Position numbers and translations under genes: made by a program. DNA of 64,000 nucleotides from assembly GCA_004764695.1 (NCBI GenBank), contig SMSO01000036.1, positions 2,082,001 through 2,146,000 on the forward strand. Direction: 5' to 3'. The notes under the pieces are model-generated. The model made no database searches. It was not told where the DNA came from and worked only from the letters and a program-made list of their open reading frames with translations. Every line of letters begins with the position of its first letter. The stretch's first letter is position 1. The DNA is from Schizochytrium sp. TIO01. Taxonomy: Eukaryota; Sar; Bigyra; Thraustochytrida; Thraustochytriidae. Of this stretch, positions 10,034 to 20,668 are shown one piece after another.

Positions 10034-12088
10034 TTACGCCTGGTTTTGAAGTATATGACAACGTGTCATGGCGCTATCAACACCGGAGAGTGCAATGGCA
10101 AGGGCCTCGCTTTCTTCATCAGTGAGTCCTGTATACTGGGACACAAAAGGAGGTGCTGAACGGTGCACTGTGACTGTCGCCACTGCTCTCTTCACAACAT
10201 TGTGCACGATAGATTCTGCAACAGAAATTACCACAGAACGTGTGAAATCGCGCTTGAGTTTCGCGTGGAGCTTGCTAATGAAGGCTCTCTGACTTTGGGC
10301 CTTTTCTCCTGGAGACTCGACAGGTCGCTCACGCCGTCTTTTCAACCATGATTCAAGCCGCCTTGCAGATTTACTTGTACCGTAGGCTCGAATCAAGCGC
10401 TGTACGGGATTGCCTGATCGAGCTGGCCGTGGTTGACCTGGGGGCTTTGGTTTAAATTTAGGTTTTCCAGACAGTGCTATTTGTTCCTGTCTTTGGTTTA
10501 TGTCTTTTGCTTTTGAGGTTTGTTTTTCTGTAGAGTAAGAGGCGAGTTGCCCAACAGATTTTGCTTTAGAACTTGTGACATAACTATCATCTAATTTCTG
10601 ACCACTCTCGTTTCTCTCTGAGACGCTTTTATGAATCTTTGGCAAGAACAAACTGGGCTGTTCGCGAGCATGTGACTTTCTATTCATTTGTCCTATTTCT
10701 GACTTTGGTCCCTTAGCTTTCTTCGGAACACTGTTCTTTTGCACTATTTCTGATTGTGATCCTTTACCTTTTTTTGTAGCGTTCACAGAGTTATTACGGT
10801 TTTGGTCGTTCGTTTCGCATGTCTGAGTTTGCTTTATGCGAGTCGTTTTCTTTCCATAGAGTGGCAATGACGACTCTGACGGGTCGTATTCAATGTCTTT
10901 TTTAAACGCCTCTAGATCATCACACAGATTACTGTCTTCAGCAAGGTAGTCTTTAGTCTCATTATTGTTGTTGCTTGCCTGTGAAATATCTAAGGAGTTC
11001 ATGAGCTCGTCAACGTCGGAATCGTCGAAATCCTCGATTTCGCGAGGCAAATTTGCAGGTGCTCCAGATTCCTGTAACTGGGTTGAGATTTCTTTGCGGA
11101 CAAAAAGTTTTCTGGTATTCCATCTTGGGTAATAATCTGCAGCTGCGACAGCGTCGAGTAATGCAGGGGGCGGCTCAGTATCAACAAGCTCGATCGTGAG
11201 TGGGAACAAGTAGCTGAGCTCATTGTTTGTGCTGAGTCTGAACATGCACACCAACTTTTTCAAACGTTTGGGTTGCAGCTCCTCTGCGTGACGAACAATG
11301 GCAGCAACTGTAGACCTCACCCGATCTTGAAGCTTAGCTCCAAGCCAAGATTCTTCGACATCCCGATACGTGAGTTGATGGTTACTACGGAGAATAGGGT
11401 TAAACTCGTTCACAAAGGAATCTAGGGCGCGCATTTTCTCTACAATTACTGTTTCAGGAGACCTTGCATTCACTCCTGAGCATGTCCGAGCCTCTATAAG
11501 ACAATGGCCGTTCATCCATGTAACTTTAAGGATATGAAAATCCTCTTCAAAATCATGATTTGGTAGTTTGATGATAACTGTTGTGGTCTGGCTATCTGTG
11601 ATAGATTTATGCTCCAAATATGACTGCAATTCCGCACTTGTGAGATACTTGATTCGCTCATTTATACCACGAAATAGTAGAGCAATTTTTGTATTAATAT
11701 TTGATGCGTGCTGCATCAGTTGGATCATGTTTTCGTCCTCCTCTTCTTCATGTTGTTTTTTTGAAGCAGCGGACATAGCCGGTTGGTGAGTATCAACTGC
11801 TTGAAAATCTTGCAAGACATGGTCCAGAGTTAAATTTCTACGATGCTTACACAGCAGAGCTCCATTTTGTTTGGATGAGAAAAACCAGCCAGCAAGAGCT
11901 CCTTGGTGAAACACCAATGTATCCGGAACATGGAATTTACGTTGTACTTGCATTCCTGATGATGTACGTTCATGTAGCCAACCTAAAAGATTCAGGTTAC
12001 TCCCTGACGCAACTTTCTCCTCAAGTGACCATTTCTCAAAGCTTTGACGCGGATTGACCAATGCAGCACGCCGTGCATGCAGTGTCAT
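10034..12088 (-). CDS. Conserved-looking 684-residue protein of unknown function
   Basis: An uninterrupted frame runs from the ATG at 12088. I do not recognise the family. Residues 1-95 are globular with several aromatic residues (KFHVPDTLVFHQGALAGWFF). Residues about 130-345 look folded, with alternating strands and helices including KKLVCMFRLSTNNELSYLFPLTIEL, a strand-turn-strand pattern. An acidic patch follows (IEDFDDSDVDELMNSLD), then about 170 disordered Lys/Ser/Gln-rich residues with SQSEIVQKN- and KSEIGQMN-like repeats. A basic C-terminal domain (residues about 560-684) contains ARRLESWLKRRRERP and ends with helices and ALAIALSG. The repeated basic stretches suggest a nuclear or nucleic-acid-associated protein, but that is inference. 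It converges on STN1 (208 bp between stops) and is divergent from the phosphatase-like gene. Confidence 0.7.
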   Translation of the reverse strand: MTLHARRAALVNPRQSFEKWSLEEKVASGSNLNLLGWLHERTSSGMQVQRKFHVPDTLVFHQGALAGWFFSSKQNGALLCKHRRNLTLDHVLQDFQAVDTHQPAMSAASKKQHEEEEDENMIQLMQHASNINTKIALLFRGINERIKYLTSAELQSYLEHKSITDSQTTTVIIKLPNHDFEEDFHILKVTWMNGHCLIEARTCSGVNARSPETVIVEKMRALDSFVNEFNPILRSNHQLTYRDVEESWLGAKLQDRVRSTVAAIVRHAEELQPKRLKKLVCMFRLSTNNELSYLFPLTIELVDTEPPPALLDAVAAADYYPRWNTRKLFVRKEISTQLQESGAPANLPREIEDFDDSDVDELMNSLDISQASNNNNETKDYLAEDSNLCDDLEAFKKDIEYDPSESSLPLYGKKTTRIKQTQTCETNDQNRNNSVNATKKGKGSQSEIVQKNSVPKKAKGPKSEIGQMNRKSHAREQPSLFLPKIHKSVSERNESGQKLDDSYVTSSKAKSVGQLASYSTEKQTSKAKDINQRQEQIALSGKPKFKPKPPGQPRPARSGNPVQRLIRAYGTSKSARRLESWLKRRRERPVESPGEKAQSQRAFISKLHAKLKRDFTRSVVISVAESIVHNVVKRAVATVTVHRSAPPFVSQYTGLTDEESEALAIALSGVDSAMTRCHILQNQA

Positions 12089-13008
12089 TATACTTTTGAC
12101 TCCGACTCAATGTATTTACTGCTAGTTTGAGGCGAGTGCTATTACTCCAACTGTTTTGTTTCCGATATTTGTTTCGATGTTGCAGCCTTTCTGTACTGGA
12201 ACTTCGTGCCTAGGCTGCAATGGCACACGCGTCGTCGGGCAGCACGTCCGACGGCAGATCTGATAGAGTTTCCCTCGAATTAAACTGTGTTCACGACTGC
12301 TTCACTCCTTGTTTCAAATTCTTAAGTCGATATCTTAGCTCCTCTGAGCTTAATAAGACACTCAGTGCATTGGAAGCAGCAAAAATTCTCCAACGAAGTT
12401 GTGATTTGAGACTATAGTCCTCGCCACCTCGTGACCAAAACATGCGCATTCACTTCCTGGTGAAGTCCTCTGTTTCCCTAGATCCCCCTCTTCGACGCAA
12501 ACCACACCTCGCAGGGCCATTCCCGTTAATCTTGTAAGATTCCACTTGGGAACGAGGGTTCTGTTCCCAAATACTCCACAAAGAATCCGTTGATTCACGT
12601 ATGCTTTGCACTCCGTGTATTCAGCGGCAGTTAAAAATGCGTTGCGCAGACTAAAACTAGCACCTTCGTACGTATGTACTACTATCATATATTTTCATTG
12701 GGTTCATTTAGCCAAGAACCGTTTACGGAAAACAGTAACAGGTATTAAGGTAGATTGCCTTGAGGAAAGAGAATCAATTAGCAAAAGCTGAGAAGGAGCG
12801 AAGGGAGAATAAATGTTTGCGAAGCAACAATCAGGGCTAGGCTAGCCCATCACTGGAGAACTCTTTGAGAGAAGCAAACGTGCTAGTGCTCCTGGCAAGG
12901 ACATTTGGTGGAAGTCTAATCCGTTGATTTGGACATATTTTTGCCGTAGTTGGGCTGTTTTGTAGCCGTACTGTTCGGGGAGCAAGTGCGATTGAGTGGC
13001 CAGCAAGT
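12089..13008. other. Divergent intergenic region
   Basis: About 920 bp lies between the start of the unknown 684-residue gene and that of the phosphatase-like gene. It presumably holds two promoters. Short frames on both strands here show no conserved pattern. No repeat or RNA gene was seen. Confidence 0.35.
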
Positions 13009-14103
13009 ATGGGGAGCACGTTTTCACGAGACTCCAAGAACGGAGAAGCTCCACAGGCCGCGGAAAATTCTTTACGAGAGGATAAAGAAATCACTCAGAA
13101 AAGATCTCGAGAAGATGCTGGAATTGCTGACGAAACTTCAGCAGAAGGAAGTGGAACATTAAATTCTGCTGTGGCCACCAAGCGGTCCAAAGTAGGAGCC
13201 TCGATATCTTCAGGCGAAGATGAAACCGAATTAAAGCAGAATATCACTATCTCTGAACCTGAATCCATCAGTGCTGACTGTAACAATGTCAATGCAAATG
13301 CAAAAGATACAGCCGACCAATCCCAGCACGATAGGCCTGGGAAGAAGCAAAAGAAAAAGAAGACAGCGTTGAAGCCCGAGGCGGGTAGCTCGAAACAGTC
13401 TAAAAAGAAGAAGAGCAAAAAGAAACTCAATCTGTCATATTTGTCGCAAGAAGGAGATGCAAGTCGGGAATGGCCTGAACGATTGTTGATCTTCGATATT
13501 AACAATGTTTTAGTTGCGCGAAGCAAGAAGCCTGTACAAGGCCTTGCAGAGAACTTTAGAGACCCACTCGGTTTTCGTGTCTTTGACCGGCCTCACATGA
13601 GAGAACTCTTACACTGGGCTGTCCATGAGCGTGGATACAAAGTTGCGTTATGGACTTCAGCTACTGCGCCCGTGGCTCAGGCTATTGCGAAACATATTTT
13701 CGCAGCCCCTAAATTTAATCTGGAGGAGGATTGCCTTTTCGTGTTCGATCAGTCTGCGTGTGGGCGGAAAGGCCGGACTTCTCAAAATACACCAAACTTC
13801 ACAAAGCCACTTGTGCGTGTGTGGCATGATCCTGATTTTTCCAATAAGTTCTCTGCAGAAAATACGCTGATCCTCGATAACGATCTTGCGAAGTTTGCCA
13901 TGGATGAGGCTAACGCGCTTCATATATCTGTATTTGATCCTACTATTGACAATGAGACTGACGAGCCTGCTGGGGATGGCATTGATGTCGACTTTGGCGA
14001 GAAAGGGGCTCTGTGGAGGTTCCTCGATGCTCTGGCACGTTGTGATGGCGGGGATGTTCGTGCTTTTGTCCAAGACCAACCTCTCAGTAGCTTTCGTTCT
14101 TGA
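13009..14103 (+). CDS. FCP1/SCP (NIF)-type HAD phosphatase-like protein with altered active site
   Basis: This is a 364-residue protein with a start at ATG 13009. Residues 1-145 are hydrophilic with Lys-rich clusters (KKQKKKKT, KKKKSKKK) that act as likely nuclear signals. Residues about 158-350 are a HAD/NIF domain: motif I LLIFDINNVLV, motif II ALWTSA, the substrate-side RVFDRPHMRELLHW, and motif III/IV LILDNDLAKF. The family works on phosphoserine in the RNA polymerase II CTD or other nuclear proteins through a DxDx[TV] motif. Here the first Asp (D163, nucleophile) is present but the second position is Asn (N165), and the usual DD after ILD is DN. It is either a weak or changed enzyme or a pseudophosphatase. 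DLNG-type variants are known in plant NIF proteins, so this may be an established subfamily. Confidence 0.75.
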   Translation: MGSTFSRDSKNGEAPQAAENSLREDKEITQKRSREDAGIADETSAEGSGTLNSAVATKRSKVGASISSGEDETELKQNITISEPESISADCNNVNANAKDTADQSQHDRPGKKQKKKKTALKPEAGSSKQSKKKKSKKKLNLSYLSQEGDASREWPERLLIFDINNVLVARSKKPVQGLAENFRDPLGFRVFDRPHMRELLHWAVHERGYKVALWTSATAPVAQAIAKHIFAAPKFNLEEDCLFVFDQSACGRKGRTSQNTPNFTKPLVRVWHDPDFSNKFSAENTLILDNDLAKFAMDEANALHISVFDPTIDNETDEPAGDGIDVDFGEKGALWRFLDALARCDGGDVRAFVQDQPLSSFRS

Positions 14104-14823
14104 TTCAGGCAATAAACCAAAATTGATCGATTTTTACTATTTTATACTCAATTCTATTCAATTTCCCTTTTTAGCTTGAGCGAGAAAGGGAAAGGGCTAA
14201 TCTCTATTTAGATTTAAACCAATTTTAATCAATAAAGTCTGGAGTGCATTTAGATTGATTGGTTTGTAAAACTCAACCTTAATTTCTCAAGAAGCTGCTA
14301 GCTGCAACTATAATTCACTGGTGGTAGGTTACTTTTACAAATGATTTAATCATATTATTAGAGTTGCATTTCCAAGAAAAAATAGAAGAAAATTTTATGT
14401 TCAATTTGCAATTGTTGCTACTGTTGACATCATCCTCTTATTTTGAAGTACTGAACATGCTTCAGAAGAAACAGTATCCCAGTGTGTCTAAAGTTCCCCG
14501 AGCTGGCGTCTATACGTAGGCATCTATGAAGAAATATGAACTTTTCCACCTGAAACCGACACGAGCTTACCCAAAACTTTAGACTTTTATTTCTGTGTCC
14601 TGTTTTTTCTGTTTCTTAGACTCCGTCAGGCCCGGATCACATCTAGAATACATGGCCATCATTTTTAGACGGCTCATTATGTTGCTTTTTGACATGCAGC
14701 AGTCCTCTTCAAAAATTATACCTCAATCTTCAAAAAATCCTACTGCCTCTTCATTGTTGCCCCCACTCCTAGATGGTGTATTTGATTAGGAACTCCTATG
14801 GGTTGATCTTTTCAACAATTCAC
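14104..14823. other. AT-rich convergent intergenic region
   Basis: About 720 bp separates the 3' ends of the phosphatase-like gene and the first tetraspan gene. It is AT-rich (14130-14400 especially) and has no convincing coding frame or repeat. It should contain the polyadenylation regions of both genes. Confidence 0.35.
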
Positions 14824-15397
14824 TCAAACGACTGCTGGTTGGTGGCGTTCATAAGGTATGGGTTTTGATAAGGGTACAGGCAGCCCAGTGCCATAGAGCC
14901 CAGAGCTGCTGTCCTGTGCATCGCTGCCGAATCCGTCCTCATTTAAAGCTGCCACGCAAAGATTGCAGCAGCCGCTGACCGCTGCAAGAGAACCCGCTGC
15001 TACGCACAGGCTCCAGCCTGCGAGGAAGACCGGATAAGCGTCGTCATAGGCTTTCTTTCCCCCAACAGCACTCAGCACTACTGCTACGAAACACGCGGCC
15101 ATCGTGAGCGCGTGCATTATTGCGCCGACGCGGAAGGCGATAAGTGGTCCTGCACGACCGATTGCCACGCATGCAAGGGCCAAGGCTGACGCTGCAATAG
15201 CAATGGAGATGAGGACTTCTACAGCAGTATCCCAGGACTGAAGTCGTGGACCTTGGTCCGCATGGAAGACATGCCAGATTGAAATGGAGACGCCAGTCGA
15301 ACGGGAGCGCCAGTCGATCCAAGAAGAGCATGCAGCGCTAGAGATCGTAAGTGTCCAAGACGACTAACGCCGCAAAGACTGCCATTGAACGCAGCAT
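14824..15397 (-). CDS. Four-helix (claudin/PMP22-like) membrane protein, frame interrupted once
   Basis: Reading leftward from the ATG at 15397 gives a start and first hydrophobic helix (MLRSMAVFAALVV). The frame then hits a stop unless it shifts by one base near 15350-15358. The shifted frame continues TLTISSAACSSWIDWRS, a Trp loop, then three further helices (AVEVLISIAIAASALALACVAIG; AIMHALTMAACFVAVVLSAV; YPVFLAGWSLCVAAGSLAAVSG) and a hydrophilic tail to the stop at 14824. Both parts together give about 190 residues and four helices, the size and layout of the other family members at 20.15, 22.13, 24.29 and 26.90 kb. No GT-AG intron fits the gap. The break may be a base-call error or a real one-base insertion that inactivates the gene. 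It is the only member on this strand. Confidence 0.55.
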
Positions 15398-17536
15398 GGC
15401 AAAGGCTCGAGTCGAGACGGTTTATTTGGGTGAGCCATTAAGCTATCAAGATGTTAAAAATTTAGGTACGTTCTTGGTACATAGAGATACCGATCATTCG
15501 GAATTTTGTTGATTGAGAGAAGAATATCTAACGTCGCAGCCCCTACAGAATGCAGTGGTGATGATGACAAGCTGATAGCCGGATGTTTAGACCAGGAGGG
15601 CGAAGTTGATCTATTCTCGTTTACGGTTCGACCTTGATTAATCGAATACCTCCTTTGGTTAACATAAATACGCATTGTGCTTTTCGCCAATTTCTGCAAT
15701 GTTTTCAAGTAAACAGTAAGACTTGAGTTATGGATTCATGAGTCCCAATGTTGGTAATACCCTAGAGGCAAGAGCTCTGCTAGGTTGGCGAGACCCATTA
15801 TTGCAGTGTTGCAGAATCACAATGTATCTGCGGCTTCGAATATAGAGACGACTTTTGGCCTTGGCGATGAAATTCTAACTGTACTCAGATATGCTACTCG
15901 TAGATTTAACTGGCTTGAAAAAACATGTTCGAGCTCACAACAAATGCTTCTTGCTACATATATTAGACGTACTTACCCAATTGTTGTTGCTCCATACAGC
16001 CTATGACAGGTCTATCCTATTTGGAGGTTCTTTTCAAGGTTCCCAATATGTTCCCTTACCCTGGTAAGTAGTTCCTTGCAACTAGCATAAGCGGTTATTA
16101 GAATAAACCAATGTATTTGGGATACAGCTTCAATACCCATGATTGTAGCCATACTCACCAAGCACCGTGGCCTTCGTTTGATAGCACAATAGAGCTTGCA
16201 AACCTTCACGATGTAAACACCAGATACATTATGTTTGTGCCTTTCCTACACGGGACATGTTTGCCAGGAGGTACATACATAATTCAGTAGTATGGCGTGT
16301 CAGCTAGATGCACCTACTTCTCAGATTATTCGTACAACGTAGTTTTTGGTGGTGGCAGTTATTTTGCACGTGGAAAAGCGCAGACGAAAAGCAATACCTG
16401 GCACAAGCAAAAAAGTATTGCATTCCACTTTAAAATTTCTAAAGACAAGCTTTTAGTTAATAAAAAAAGCTGGATCACACTTTGAAATTTCGTCCGGGCA
16501 TCACCATCTATCAATCAGCCAGCTCTACGCCTCGGTTATTGCATCAGAATAAGTTTGCATTTTTCATAGTCTATAGTTATCTGTAAACGCTTCATCTTTC
16601 TAGCATGCGATGGAAACCTCAACCTAGGCTAGATCTACCTCCCATGCCACCTTCATGCAGTAGTAGGTATGTAACATAGCTTTAAGGTTTTGCAAAACAC
16701 TACTCTGTTTTACGTGTTCTAGTATTCAAAGTAAAATGTTTGTATAAATCAATAAATACTAGTGTAGTGGTCGGGAACATACTACCCTTTTCCAGCTCTG
16801 TCCGGCTGTTCACTTTGTCCAAATACACAGGGAAAACCTGCGGTTGGATGCATTTGCACCTTTGTTTGACGACTTCTAATATAGGATATTGGTAAAAAGA
16901 ATAGCAATTGAGGGTGTGTGTTGTAGCACTCGTTTACGAGCATTGCTGTGCACACATATGATCGCTCAATCGATATGGCTCGTTTGGAGTAGAAAATCCG
17001 GCCTGTTGATTCCAATTTCAATCAAGCTGGCTATTTTGGCTCGACCTTCAAACTGGTTAGTACCCTTTTGCAGTTTCCCCGAGGACCCGCACTTGAACAG
17101 GGTCTGCATCAATATCACCAGCATCACCAGCATTATATATTACATTGAACAAAAACCAGTTCAATTGCAAAGGTACCGTAAATCCCTCTCGTGTCAGACG
17201 AAAGTGCAAGCAAAAGAGGGAATCAAGCAAATGATTTTGCAGATGCTGCATGAGGAAGAAGGCCTCGTCAGCACGATGAACAGTAGTTTGTAAACCCCAT
17301 TTCAACATATCTATATAGTGTAAGAGACCTTTGATGTTTCAATGAAGCTGGATGAGTGCCTTATTTTGTTTCATATGGTCATCGATCTCACTGAGGCCAC
17401 TCCTTTAAATCTTTCAGTACTCAAGCCAAAACAAGGAATGACCCATTGTATAGTCACTCAATACACTATATGATGCGAATACATATAGGCACGTGATATA
17501 AAAGTTTTAATTTAAAATAGTAGTTAAATTTCTAAG

Positions 17537-17570
17537 TGTTTTAATTTTAATTTTAATTTTAATTTTAAAA
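17537..17570. repeat. (TTTTAA)n simple repeat
   Basis: The unit TTTTAA is repeated about five times in an AT-rich flank. It is a low-complexity tract with no sign of a larger element. Confidence 0.8.
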
Positions 17571-17809
17571 ACAAATGTAGAAGAACTTGACAGAAAAGGA
17601 ATGATTATTGTGGCTCCCTCGGCCCGGCATATGGAAACGTTTCATCTGCGGATGAAATTTTTACTTTTCATAGCCTCAGGCCTTCAAAAAAAACCAATAC
17701 AATCCTTGGTGGCCAGAAGAGAAAACTTGCGTTCGTGGAGTGCCTTTTTAAGAGCGTGTGCAGTTGTTTTATTCACACACGGACTGACATCACTCTCAGA
17801 GCCACCACC

Positions 17810-17910
17810 TAGTTAGAGGCTACTCCTGGGCTACTCCTATGAATTGCTTTACTCGGTAGCTAGCAAAGAGATTACTTTCATCATGCAAAGATAGGAGTAG
17901 CCTCTAACTA
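17810..17910. repeat. Perfect 18-bp inverted repeat, 101-bp hairpin-forming unit
   Basis: The arm at 17810-17827 (TAGTTAGAGGCTACTCCT) is exactly the reverse complement of 17893-17910. A second partial copy of the arm (CTACTCCTAT, 17831-17840) also matches the right arm (17891-17900). The spacing of 65 bp and the non-coding location would suit a small MITE-like element or a structured RNA. No target-site duplication could be confirmed by eye. Confidence 0.7.
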
Positions 17911-18821
17911 ACTGACGATATCGAGAGAAGCTTAGTATAGTTATTGGCAGCCACTGAAGCAAATCAAATCACTAGGCTATCTAGAAGTGTAGTTAACACG
18001 GTATTGGAAGTAAGTTCGCCGTAGAGATTATGCAGCTTATCTTTAAAAATAAATAAATAAATAAATAAATGTTATTTCTTAAAGCAAAGTCCAATAACTA
18101 TGATCAGGAAATAGAGAAGTAATAAGCGCATCAGTCAGAGCACTGACGCTGAGCAAAAATATTAATCCCTCAGCAAAAGCGGCAGCAGAAGCAGCTGTTG
18201 GTTAGATAGTTAGTTAGTCCCTGGGCTTTTACCCACCTCTAAACTGAGCAAGCTGAGCGTAAGTTAAGAGCTTCTCTACCAGATATTCAACATTACCTAC
18301 GAGTGCTCCGCCCAGAAGACAATCCATACTTCTTAATCGTCGCTGTTTTTGGTCAGTACTACACTCACATAACTTCGAGTTAAACAACCTTCTGCTAACT
18401 GGAGGTTTAATGTCGAAGCGACCTTTTCTTTTTAATTTGGGATAGAGAGCCACAAAGCAAAGGATGAGGTCACCCACTATATTGAACCTGCGGCTACTCG
18501 CCAAGGAGGAACACCCCTGGGGTGATTCGAACTAAATGTACTGAATGATGATTGTGCACGGAGCAGGGGCAGCTAAATACCTAGCTAGAGGAGTTTGCTC
18601 ACTGTTATGATGGATGGAGAGAGAGAATAAGAATAAGAATTTGGAAGCTTGTTCATGCTCAGCCTGAACTTTCATTATGGTTCGTTCATAATGAAAATGA
18701 CGCCTTGCAATTGCATTGCGGCAAGCAAACAAATGTGCCATTTCGGTCAATGACAAACTCTACTGGACACCAGCGCATTGCAGCGCGCAAAGTTCGGGCT
18801 CTGCTCGAATTGTGGTCCACG

Positions 18822-18848
18822 ACTCACGACTCACGACTCACCACTCAC
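18822..18848. repeat. Short (CACGACT)n tandem repeat
   Basis: Three exact heptamer copies of CACGACT are followed by degenerate CACCACT copies. It is a minor tandem repeat in non-coding sequence. Confidence 0.6.
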
Positions 18849-20149
18849 CACCGAGGTGGGTGGGTACCTACTGTCATGAGCAGTTCTACCTGTTCGAGGT
18901 TAATCATCATTAAAATACTTTAGTATGTAAACAAACGCCTGCCAGTGGTTGAATGTGAGCACACGCCCTGTTTAGTTTCGTGGCTTTAAATCAACGAAAT
19001 TAATTTTTAACATAGATCTACTACTTTGGGACGAGGAAAGGGTATCTCTATTGATTCCTCTGGAGCATTGCTAGTTGAACATATCCCCAGCACTCAGCAA
19101 GAACTTGTTGTAAAAACACTTGATAAAAGGCTTGGAGGTATACAATACTACAATCTTGAAAGTCAGAAATTTGAGTAATTTTCTTTCGTAAGCTAAGGCT
19201 ATAAATTCCATATTCTTTATCATTGTGGCATTTAGTGTAGTTTCCATCATGTTACAAAGTGAGTACTTCAATACCCTCTCTCGACTGGCTTAGGGGATAG
19301 GGCTCTGTGCATGCAATTATATAAGACTAGCTGCCATCTATACTTAGCATGCTCCATTCTCTATCGAGAATCTGCACCAACACAATAAAATTTGCTCCTC
19401 CGTCAGGATGCCGCAGAGAATACAACATGTTTCTCGATCTCTGTAGTTAGGTAATTCCTTTTAAAAAGTGAAACAGATCATGAACATGATAATAAAGACT
19501 CTAAAACCCTTACCAAAGCTGCAATCATTGTAGCTTTATTCAAGTGAAAGGATCGATTGTAAAATGCTCTGACTATTGACTCTCAAATGAGCTGTACCAG
19601 AGGCTGAATTTTCGGTGAACTTGAAACCTGCAAGCAAGAAGGTTAAAAATCATATCTTCGATATTACGAGTCACATGGACTAAATTTGTCATGCTGGAAA
19701 CCTTTTACGACGGGCACTCGCCCCTATCGATCCCCCCTTCGTTTGGTCGTGTTCCCACGTTAAAATTCAGACACATATATGAGCTTGAGCTTTCATGCAC
19801 GGGTGCAAAGTGTCCAAAAGTGATAACTGTGGCCCGTGTTTTCCAGCAGAGGATTGAAGATCGCTTGAAGGGGGATAATAAATAAACTACCTACCAGTTA
19901 TCTTGAGCTCATATTGCCAAAAACTGACAGCATAGAACTGTTAGGCTTTGCTCTTAAGCTCAAACAGTCTTACACATCCCTGCCATAGTGTTTGCCTTAG
20001 GAAGAACAAAGGCTAGCTAGCTAGACCTTTGTAATTGTCATTACAAAGTTGAAAGAGCACAATTTAGAATCAGCGCGTGCAGAAAGCAAACCCCGAACGG
20101 TCGAACAAGAATCAAACATTTGATAAAATAAAATCAAGGAGATTGCACC

Positions 20150-20668
20150 ATGAACAAGCTTCTCATTGCACCCTGTGTCACAGCGTGGCTTGCTCTTATC
20201 TTTGGTATCATTGGTGTTTCTGGTTCATGGATTGGAGTTGATTTCCACTCTGCCTATGTTTCCATTAGCGAGTCTGCCGGTATTACGGGTTATGAAAAGG
20301 GGTCTGTTGAGTATATTACGAGTATTCTCGCTGGTATTGCTGTTGGATGCGCCATCATTGCAGCTATCGCATCTATTGTCGCCTTTTGCGTCCATGATGC
20401 AAGGGCGTCTCTCATTACGACAGCTATCTCCAGCTTCCTGTCTATCGTATTCTCAGTCAGCGCCTTTGCTTACTACTGTGATCAATACAATGAATCCATT
20501 GATAGTATCATTGAGGCTGGTGGCAGCGCGACGTATTCTTATGGCTTCGGATTTGAAATTGCCGCTTTCATCCTTGCATTGATTTGCTTGGGCTCATCCC
20601 TCTTTGCCTACAAGAGAAGCAGCAGCACTCCATCCACCAACATCACCATGGTTGATAGCAAGGTTTAA
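20150..20668 (+). CDS. Four-helix (claudin/PMP22-like) membrane protein, copy A
   Basis: This is a 172-residue protein with four predicted helices. TM1 spans residues 5-27 and ends GVSGSW. An extracellular-type loop contains AGITGYEKGSVEYI. TM2 is about 60-84, TM3 about 88-110, and TM4 about 130-155 and is preceded by YSYGFGFE. The tail is short and Ser/Thr-rich. The layout (Trp after TM1, short TM2-TM3 turn, aromatic-Gly motif before TM4) is shared with the genes at 22133, 24286 and 26904. It is like the PMP22/claudin/SUR7 superfamily in size and topology, but the W-GLW-C-C claudin signature is absent. The function is not known. The copy at 22133 is the closest relative: the same length and near-identical around TM2. 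Confidence 0.7.
   Translation: MNKLLIAPCVTAWLALIFGIIGVSGSWIGVDFHSAYVSISESAGITGYEKGSVEYITSILAGIAVGCAIIAAIASIVAFCVHDARASLITTAISSFLSIVFSVSAFAYYCDQYNESIDSIIEAGGSATYSYGFGFEIAAFILALICLGSSLFAYKRSSSTPSTNITMVDSKV

Larger units (their letters stand above)
15398..20149. other. 4.75-kb gene-poor region with simple repeats and an inverted repeat
   Basis: No protein family was recognised on either strand. Visible elements are a (TTTTAA)n-like run near 17537-17570, (AATA)n at about 18047-18069, the 18-bp perfect inverted repeat at 17810-17910 and a short (CACGACT)n run at 18822-18848. A minus-strand frame at 18229-18504 lacks an ATG near its start and has no recognisable domain, so it is not called. Confidence 0.4.

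Noticed and set aside
16889-17293. 134-codon + strand frame
   Set aside because: No hydrophobic pattern, domain or start context. An equally long frame exists on the other strand.
18229-18504. 91-codon minus-strand frame
   Set aside because: No ATG near its start and no recognised domain. Possibly a fragment but cannot be supported.
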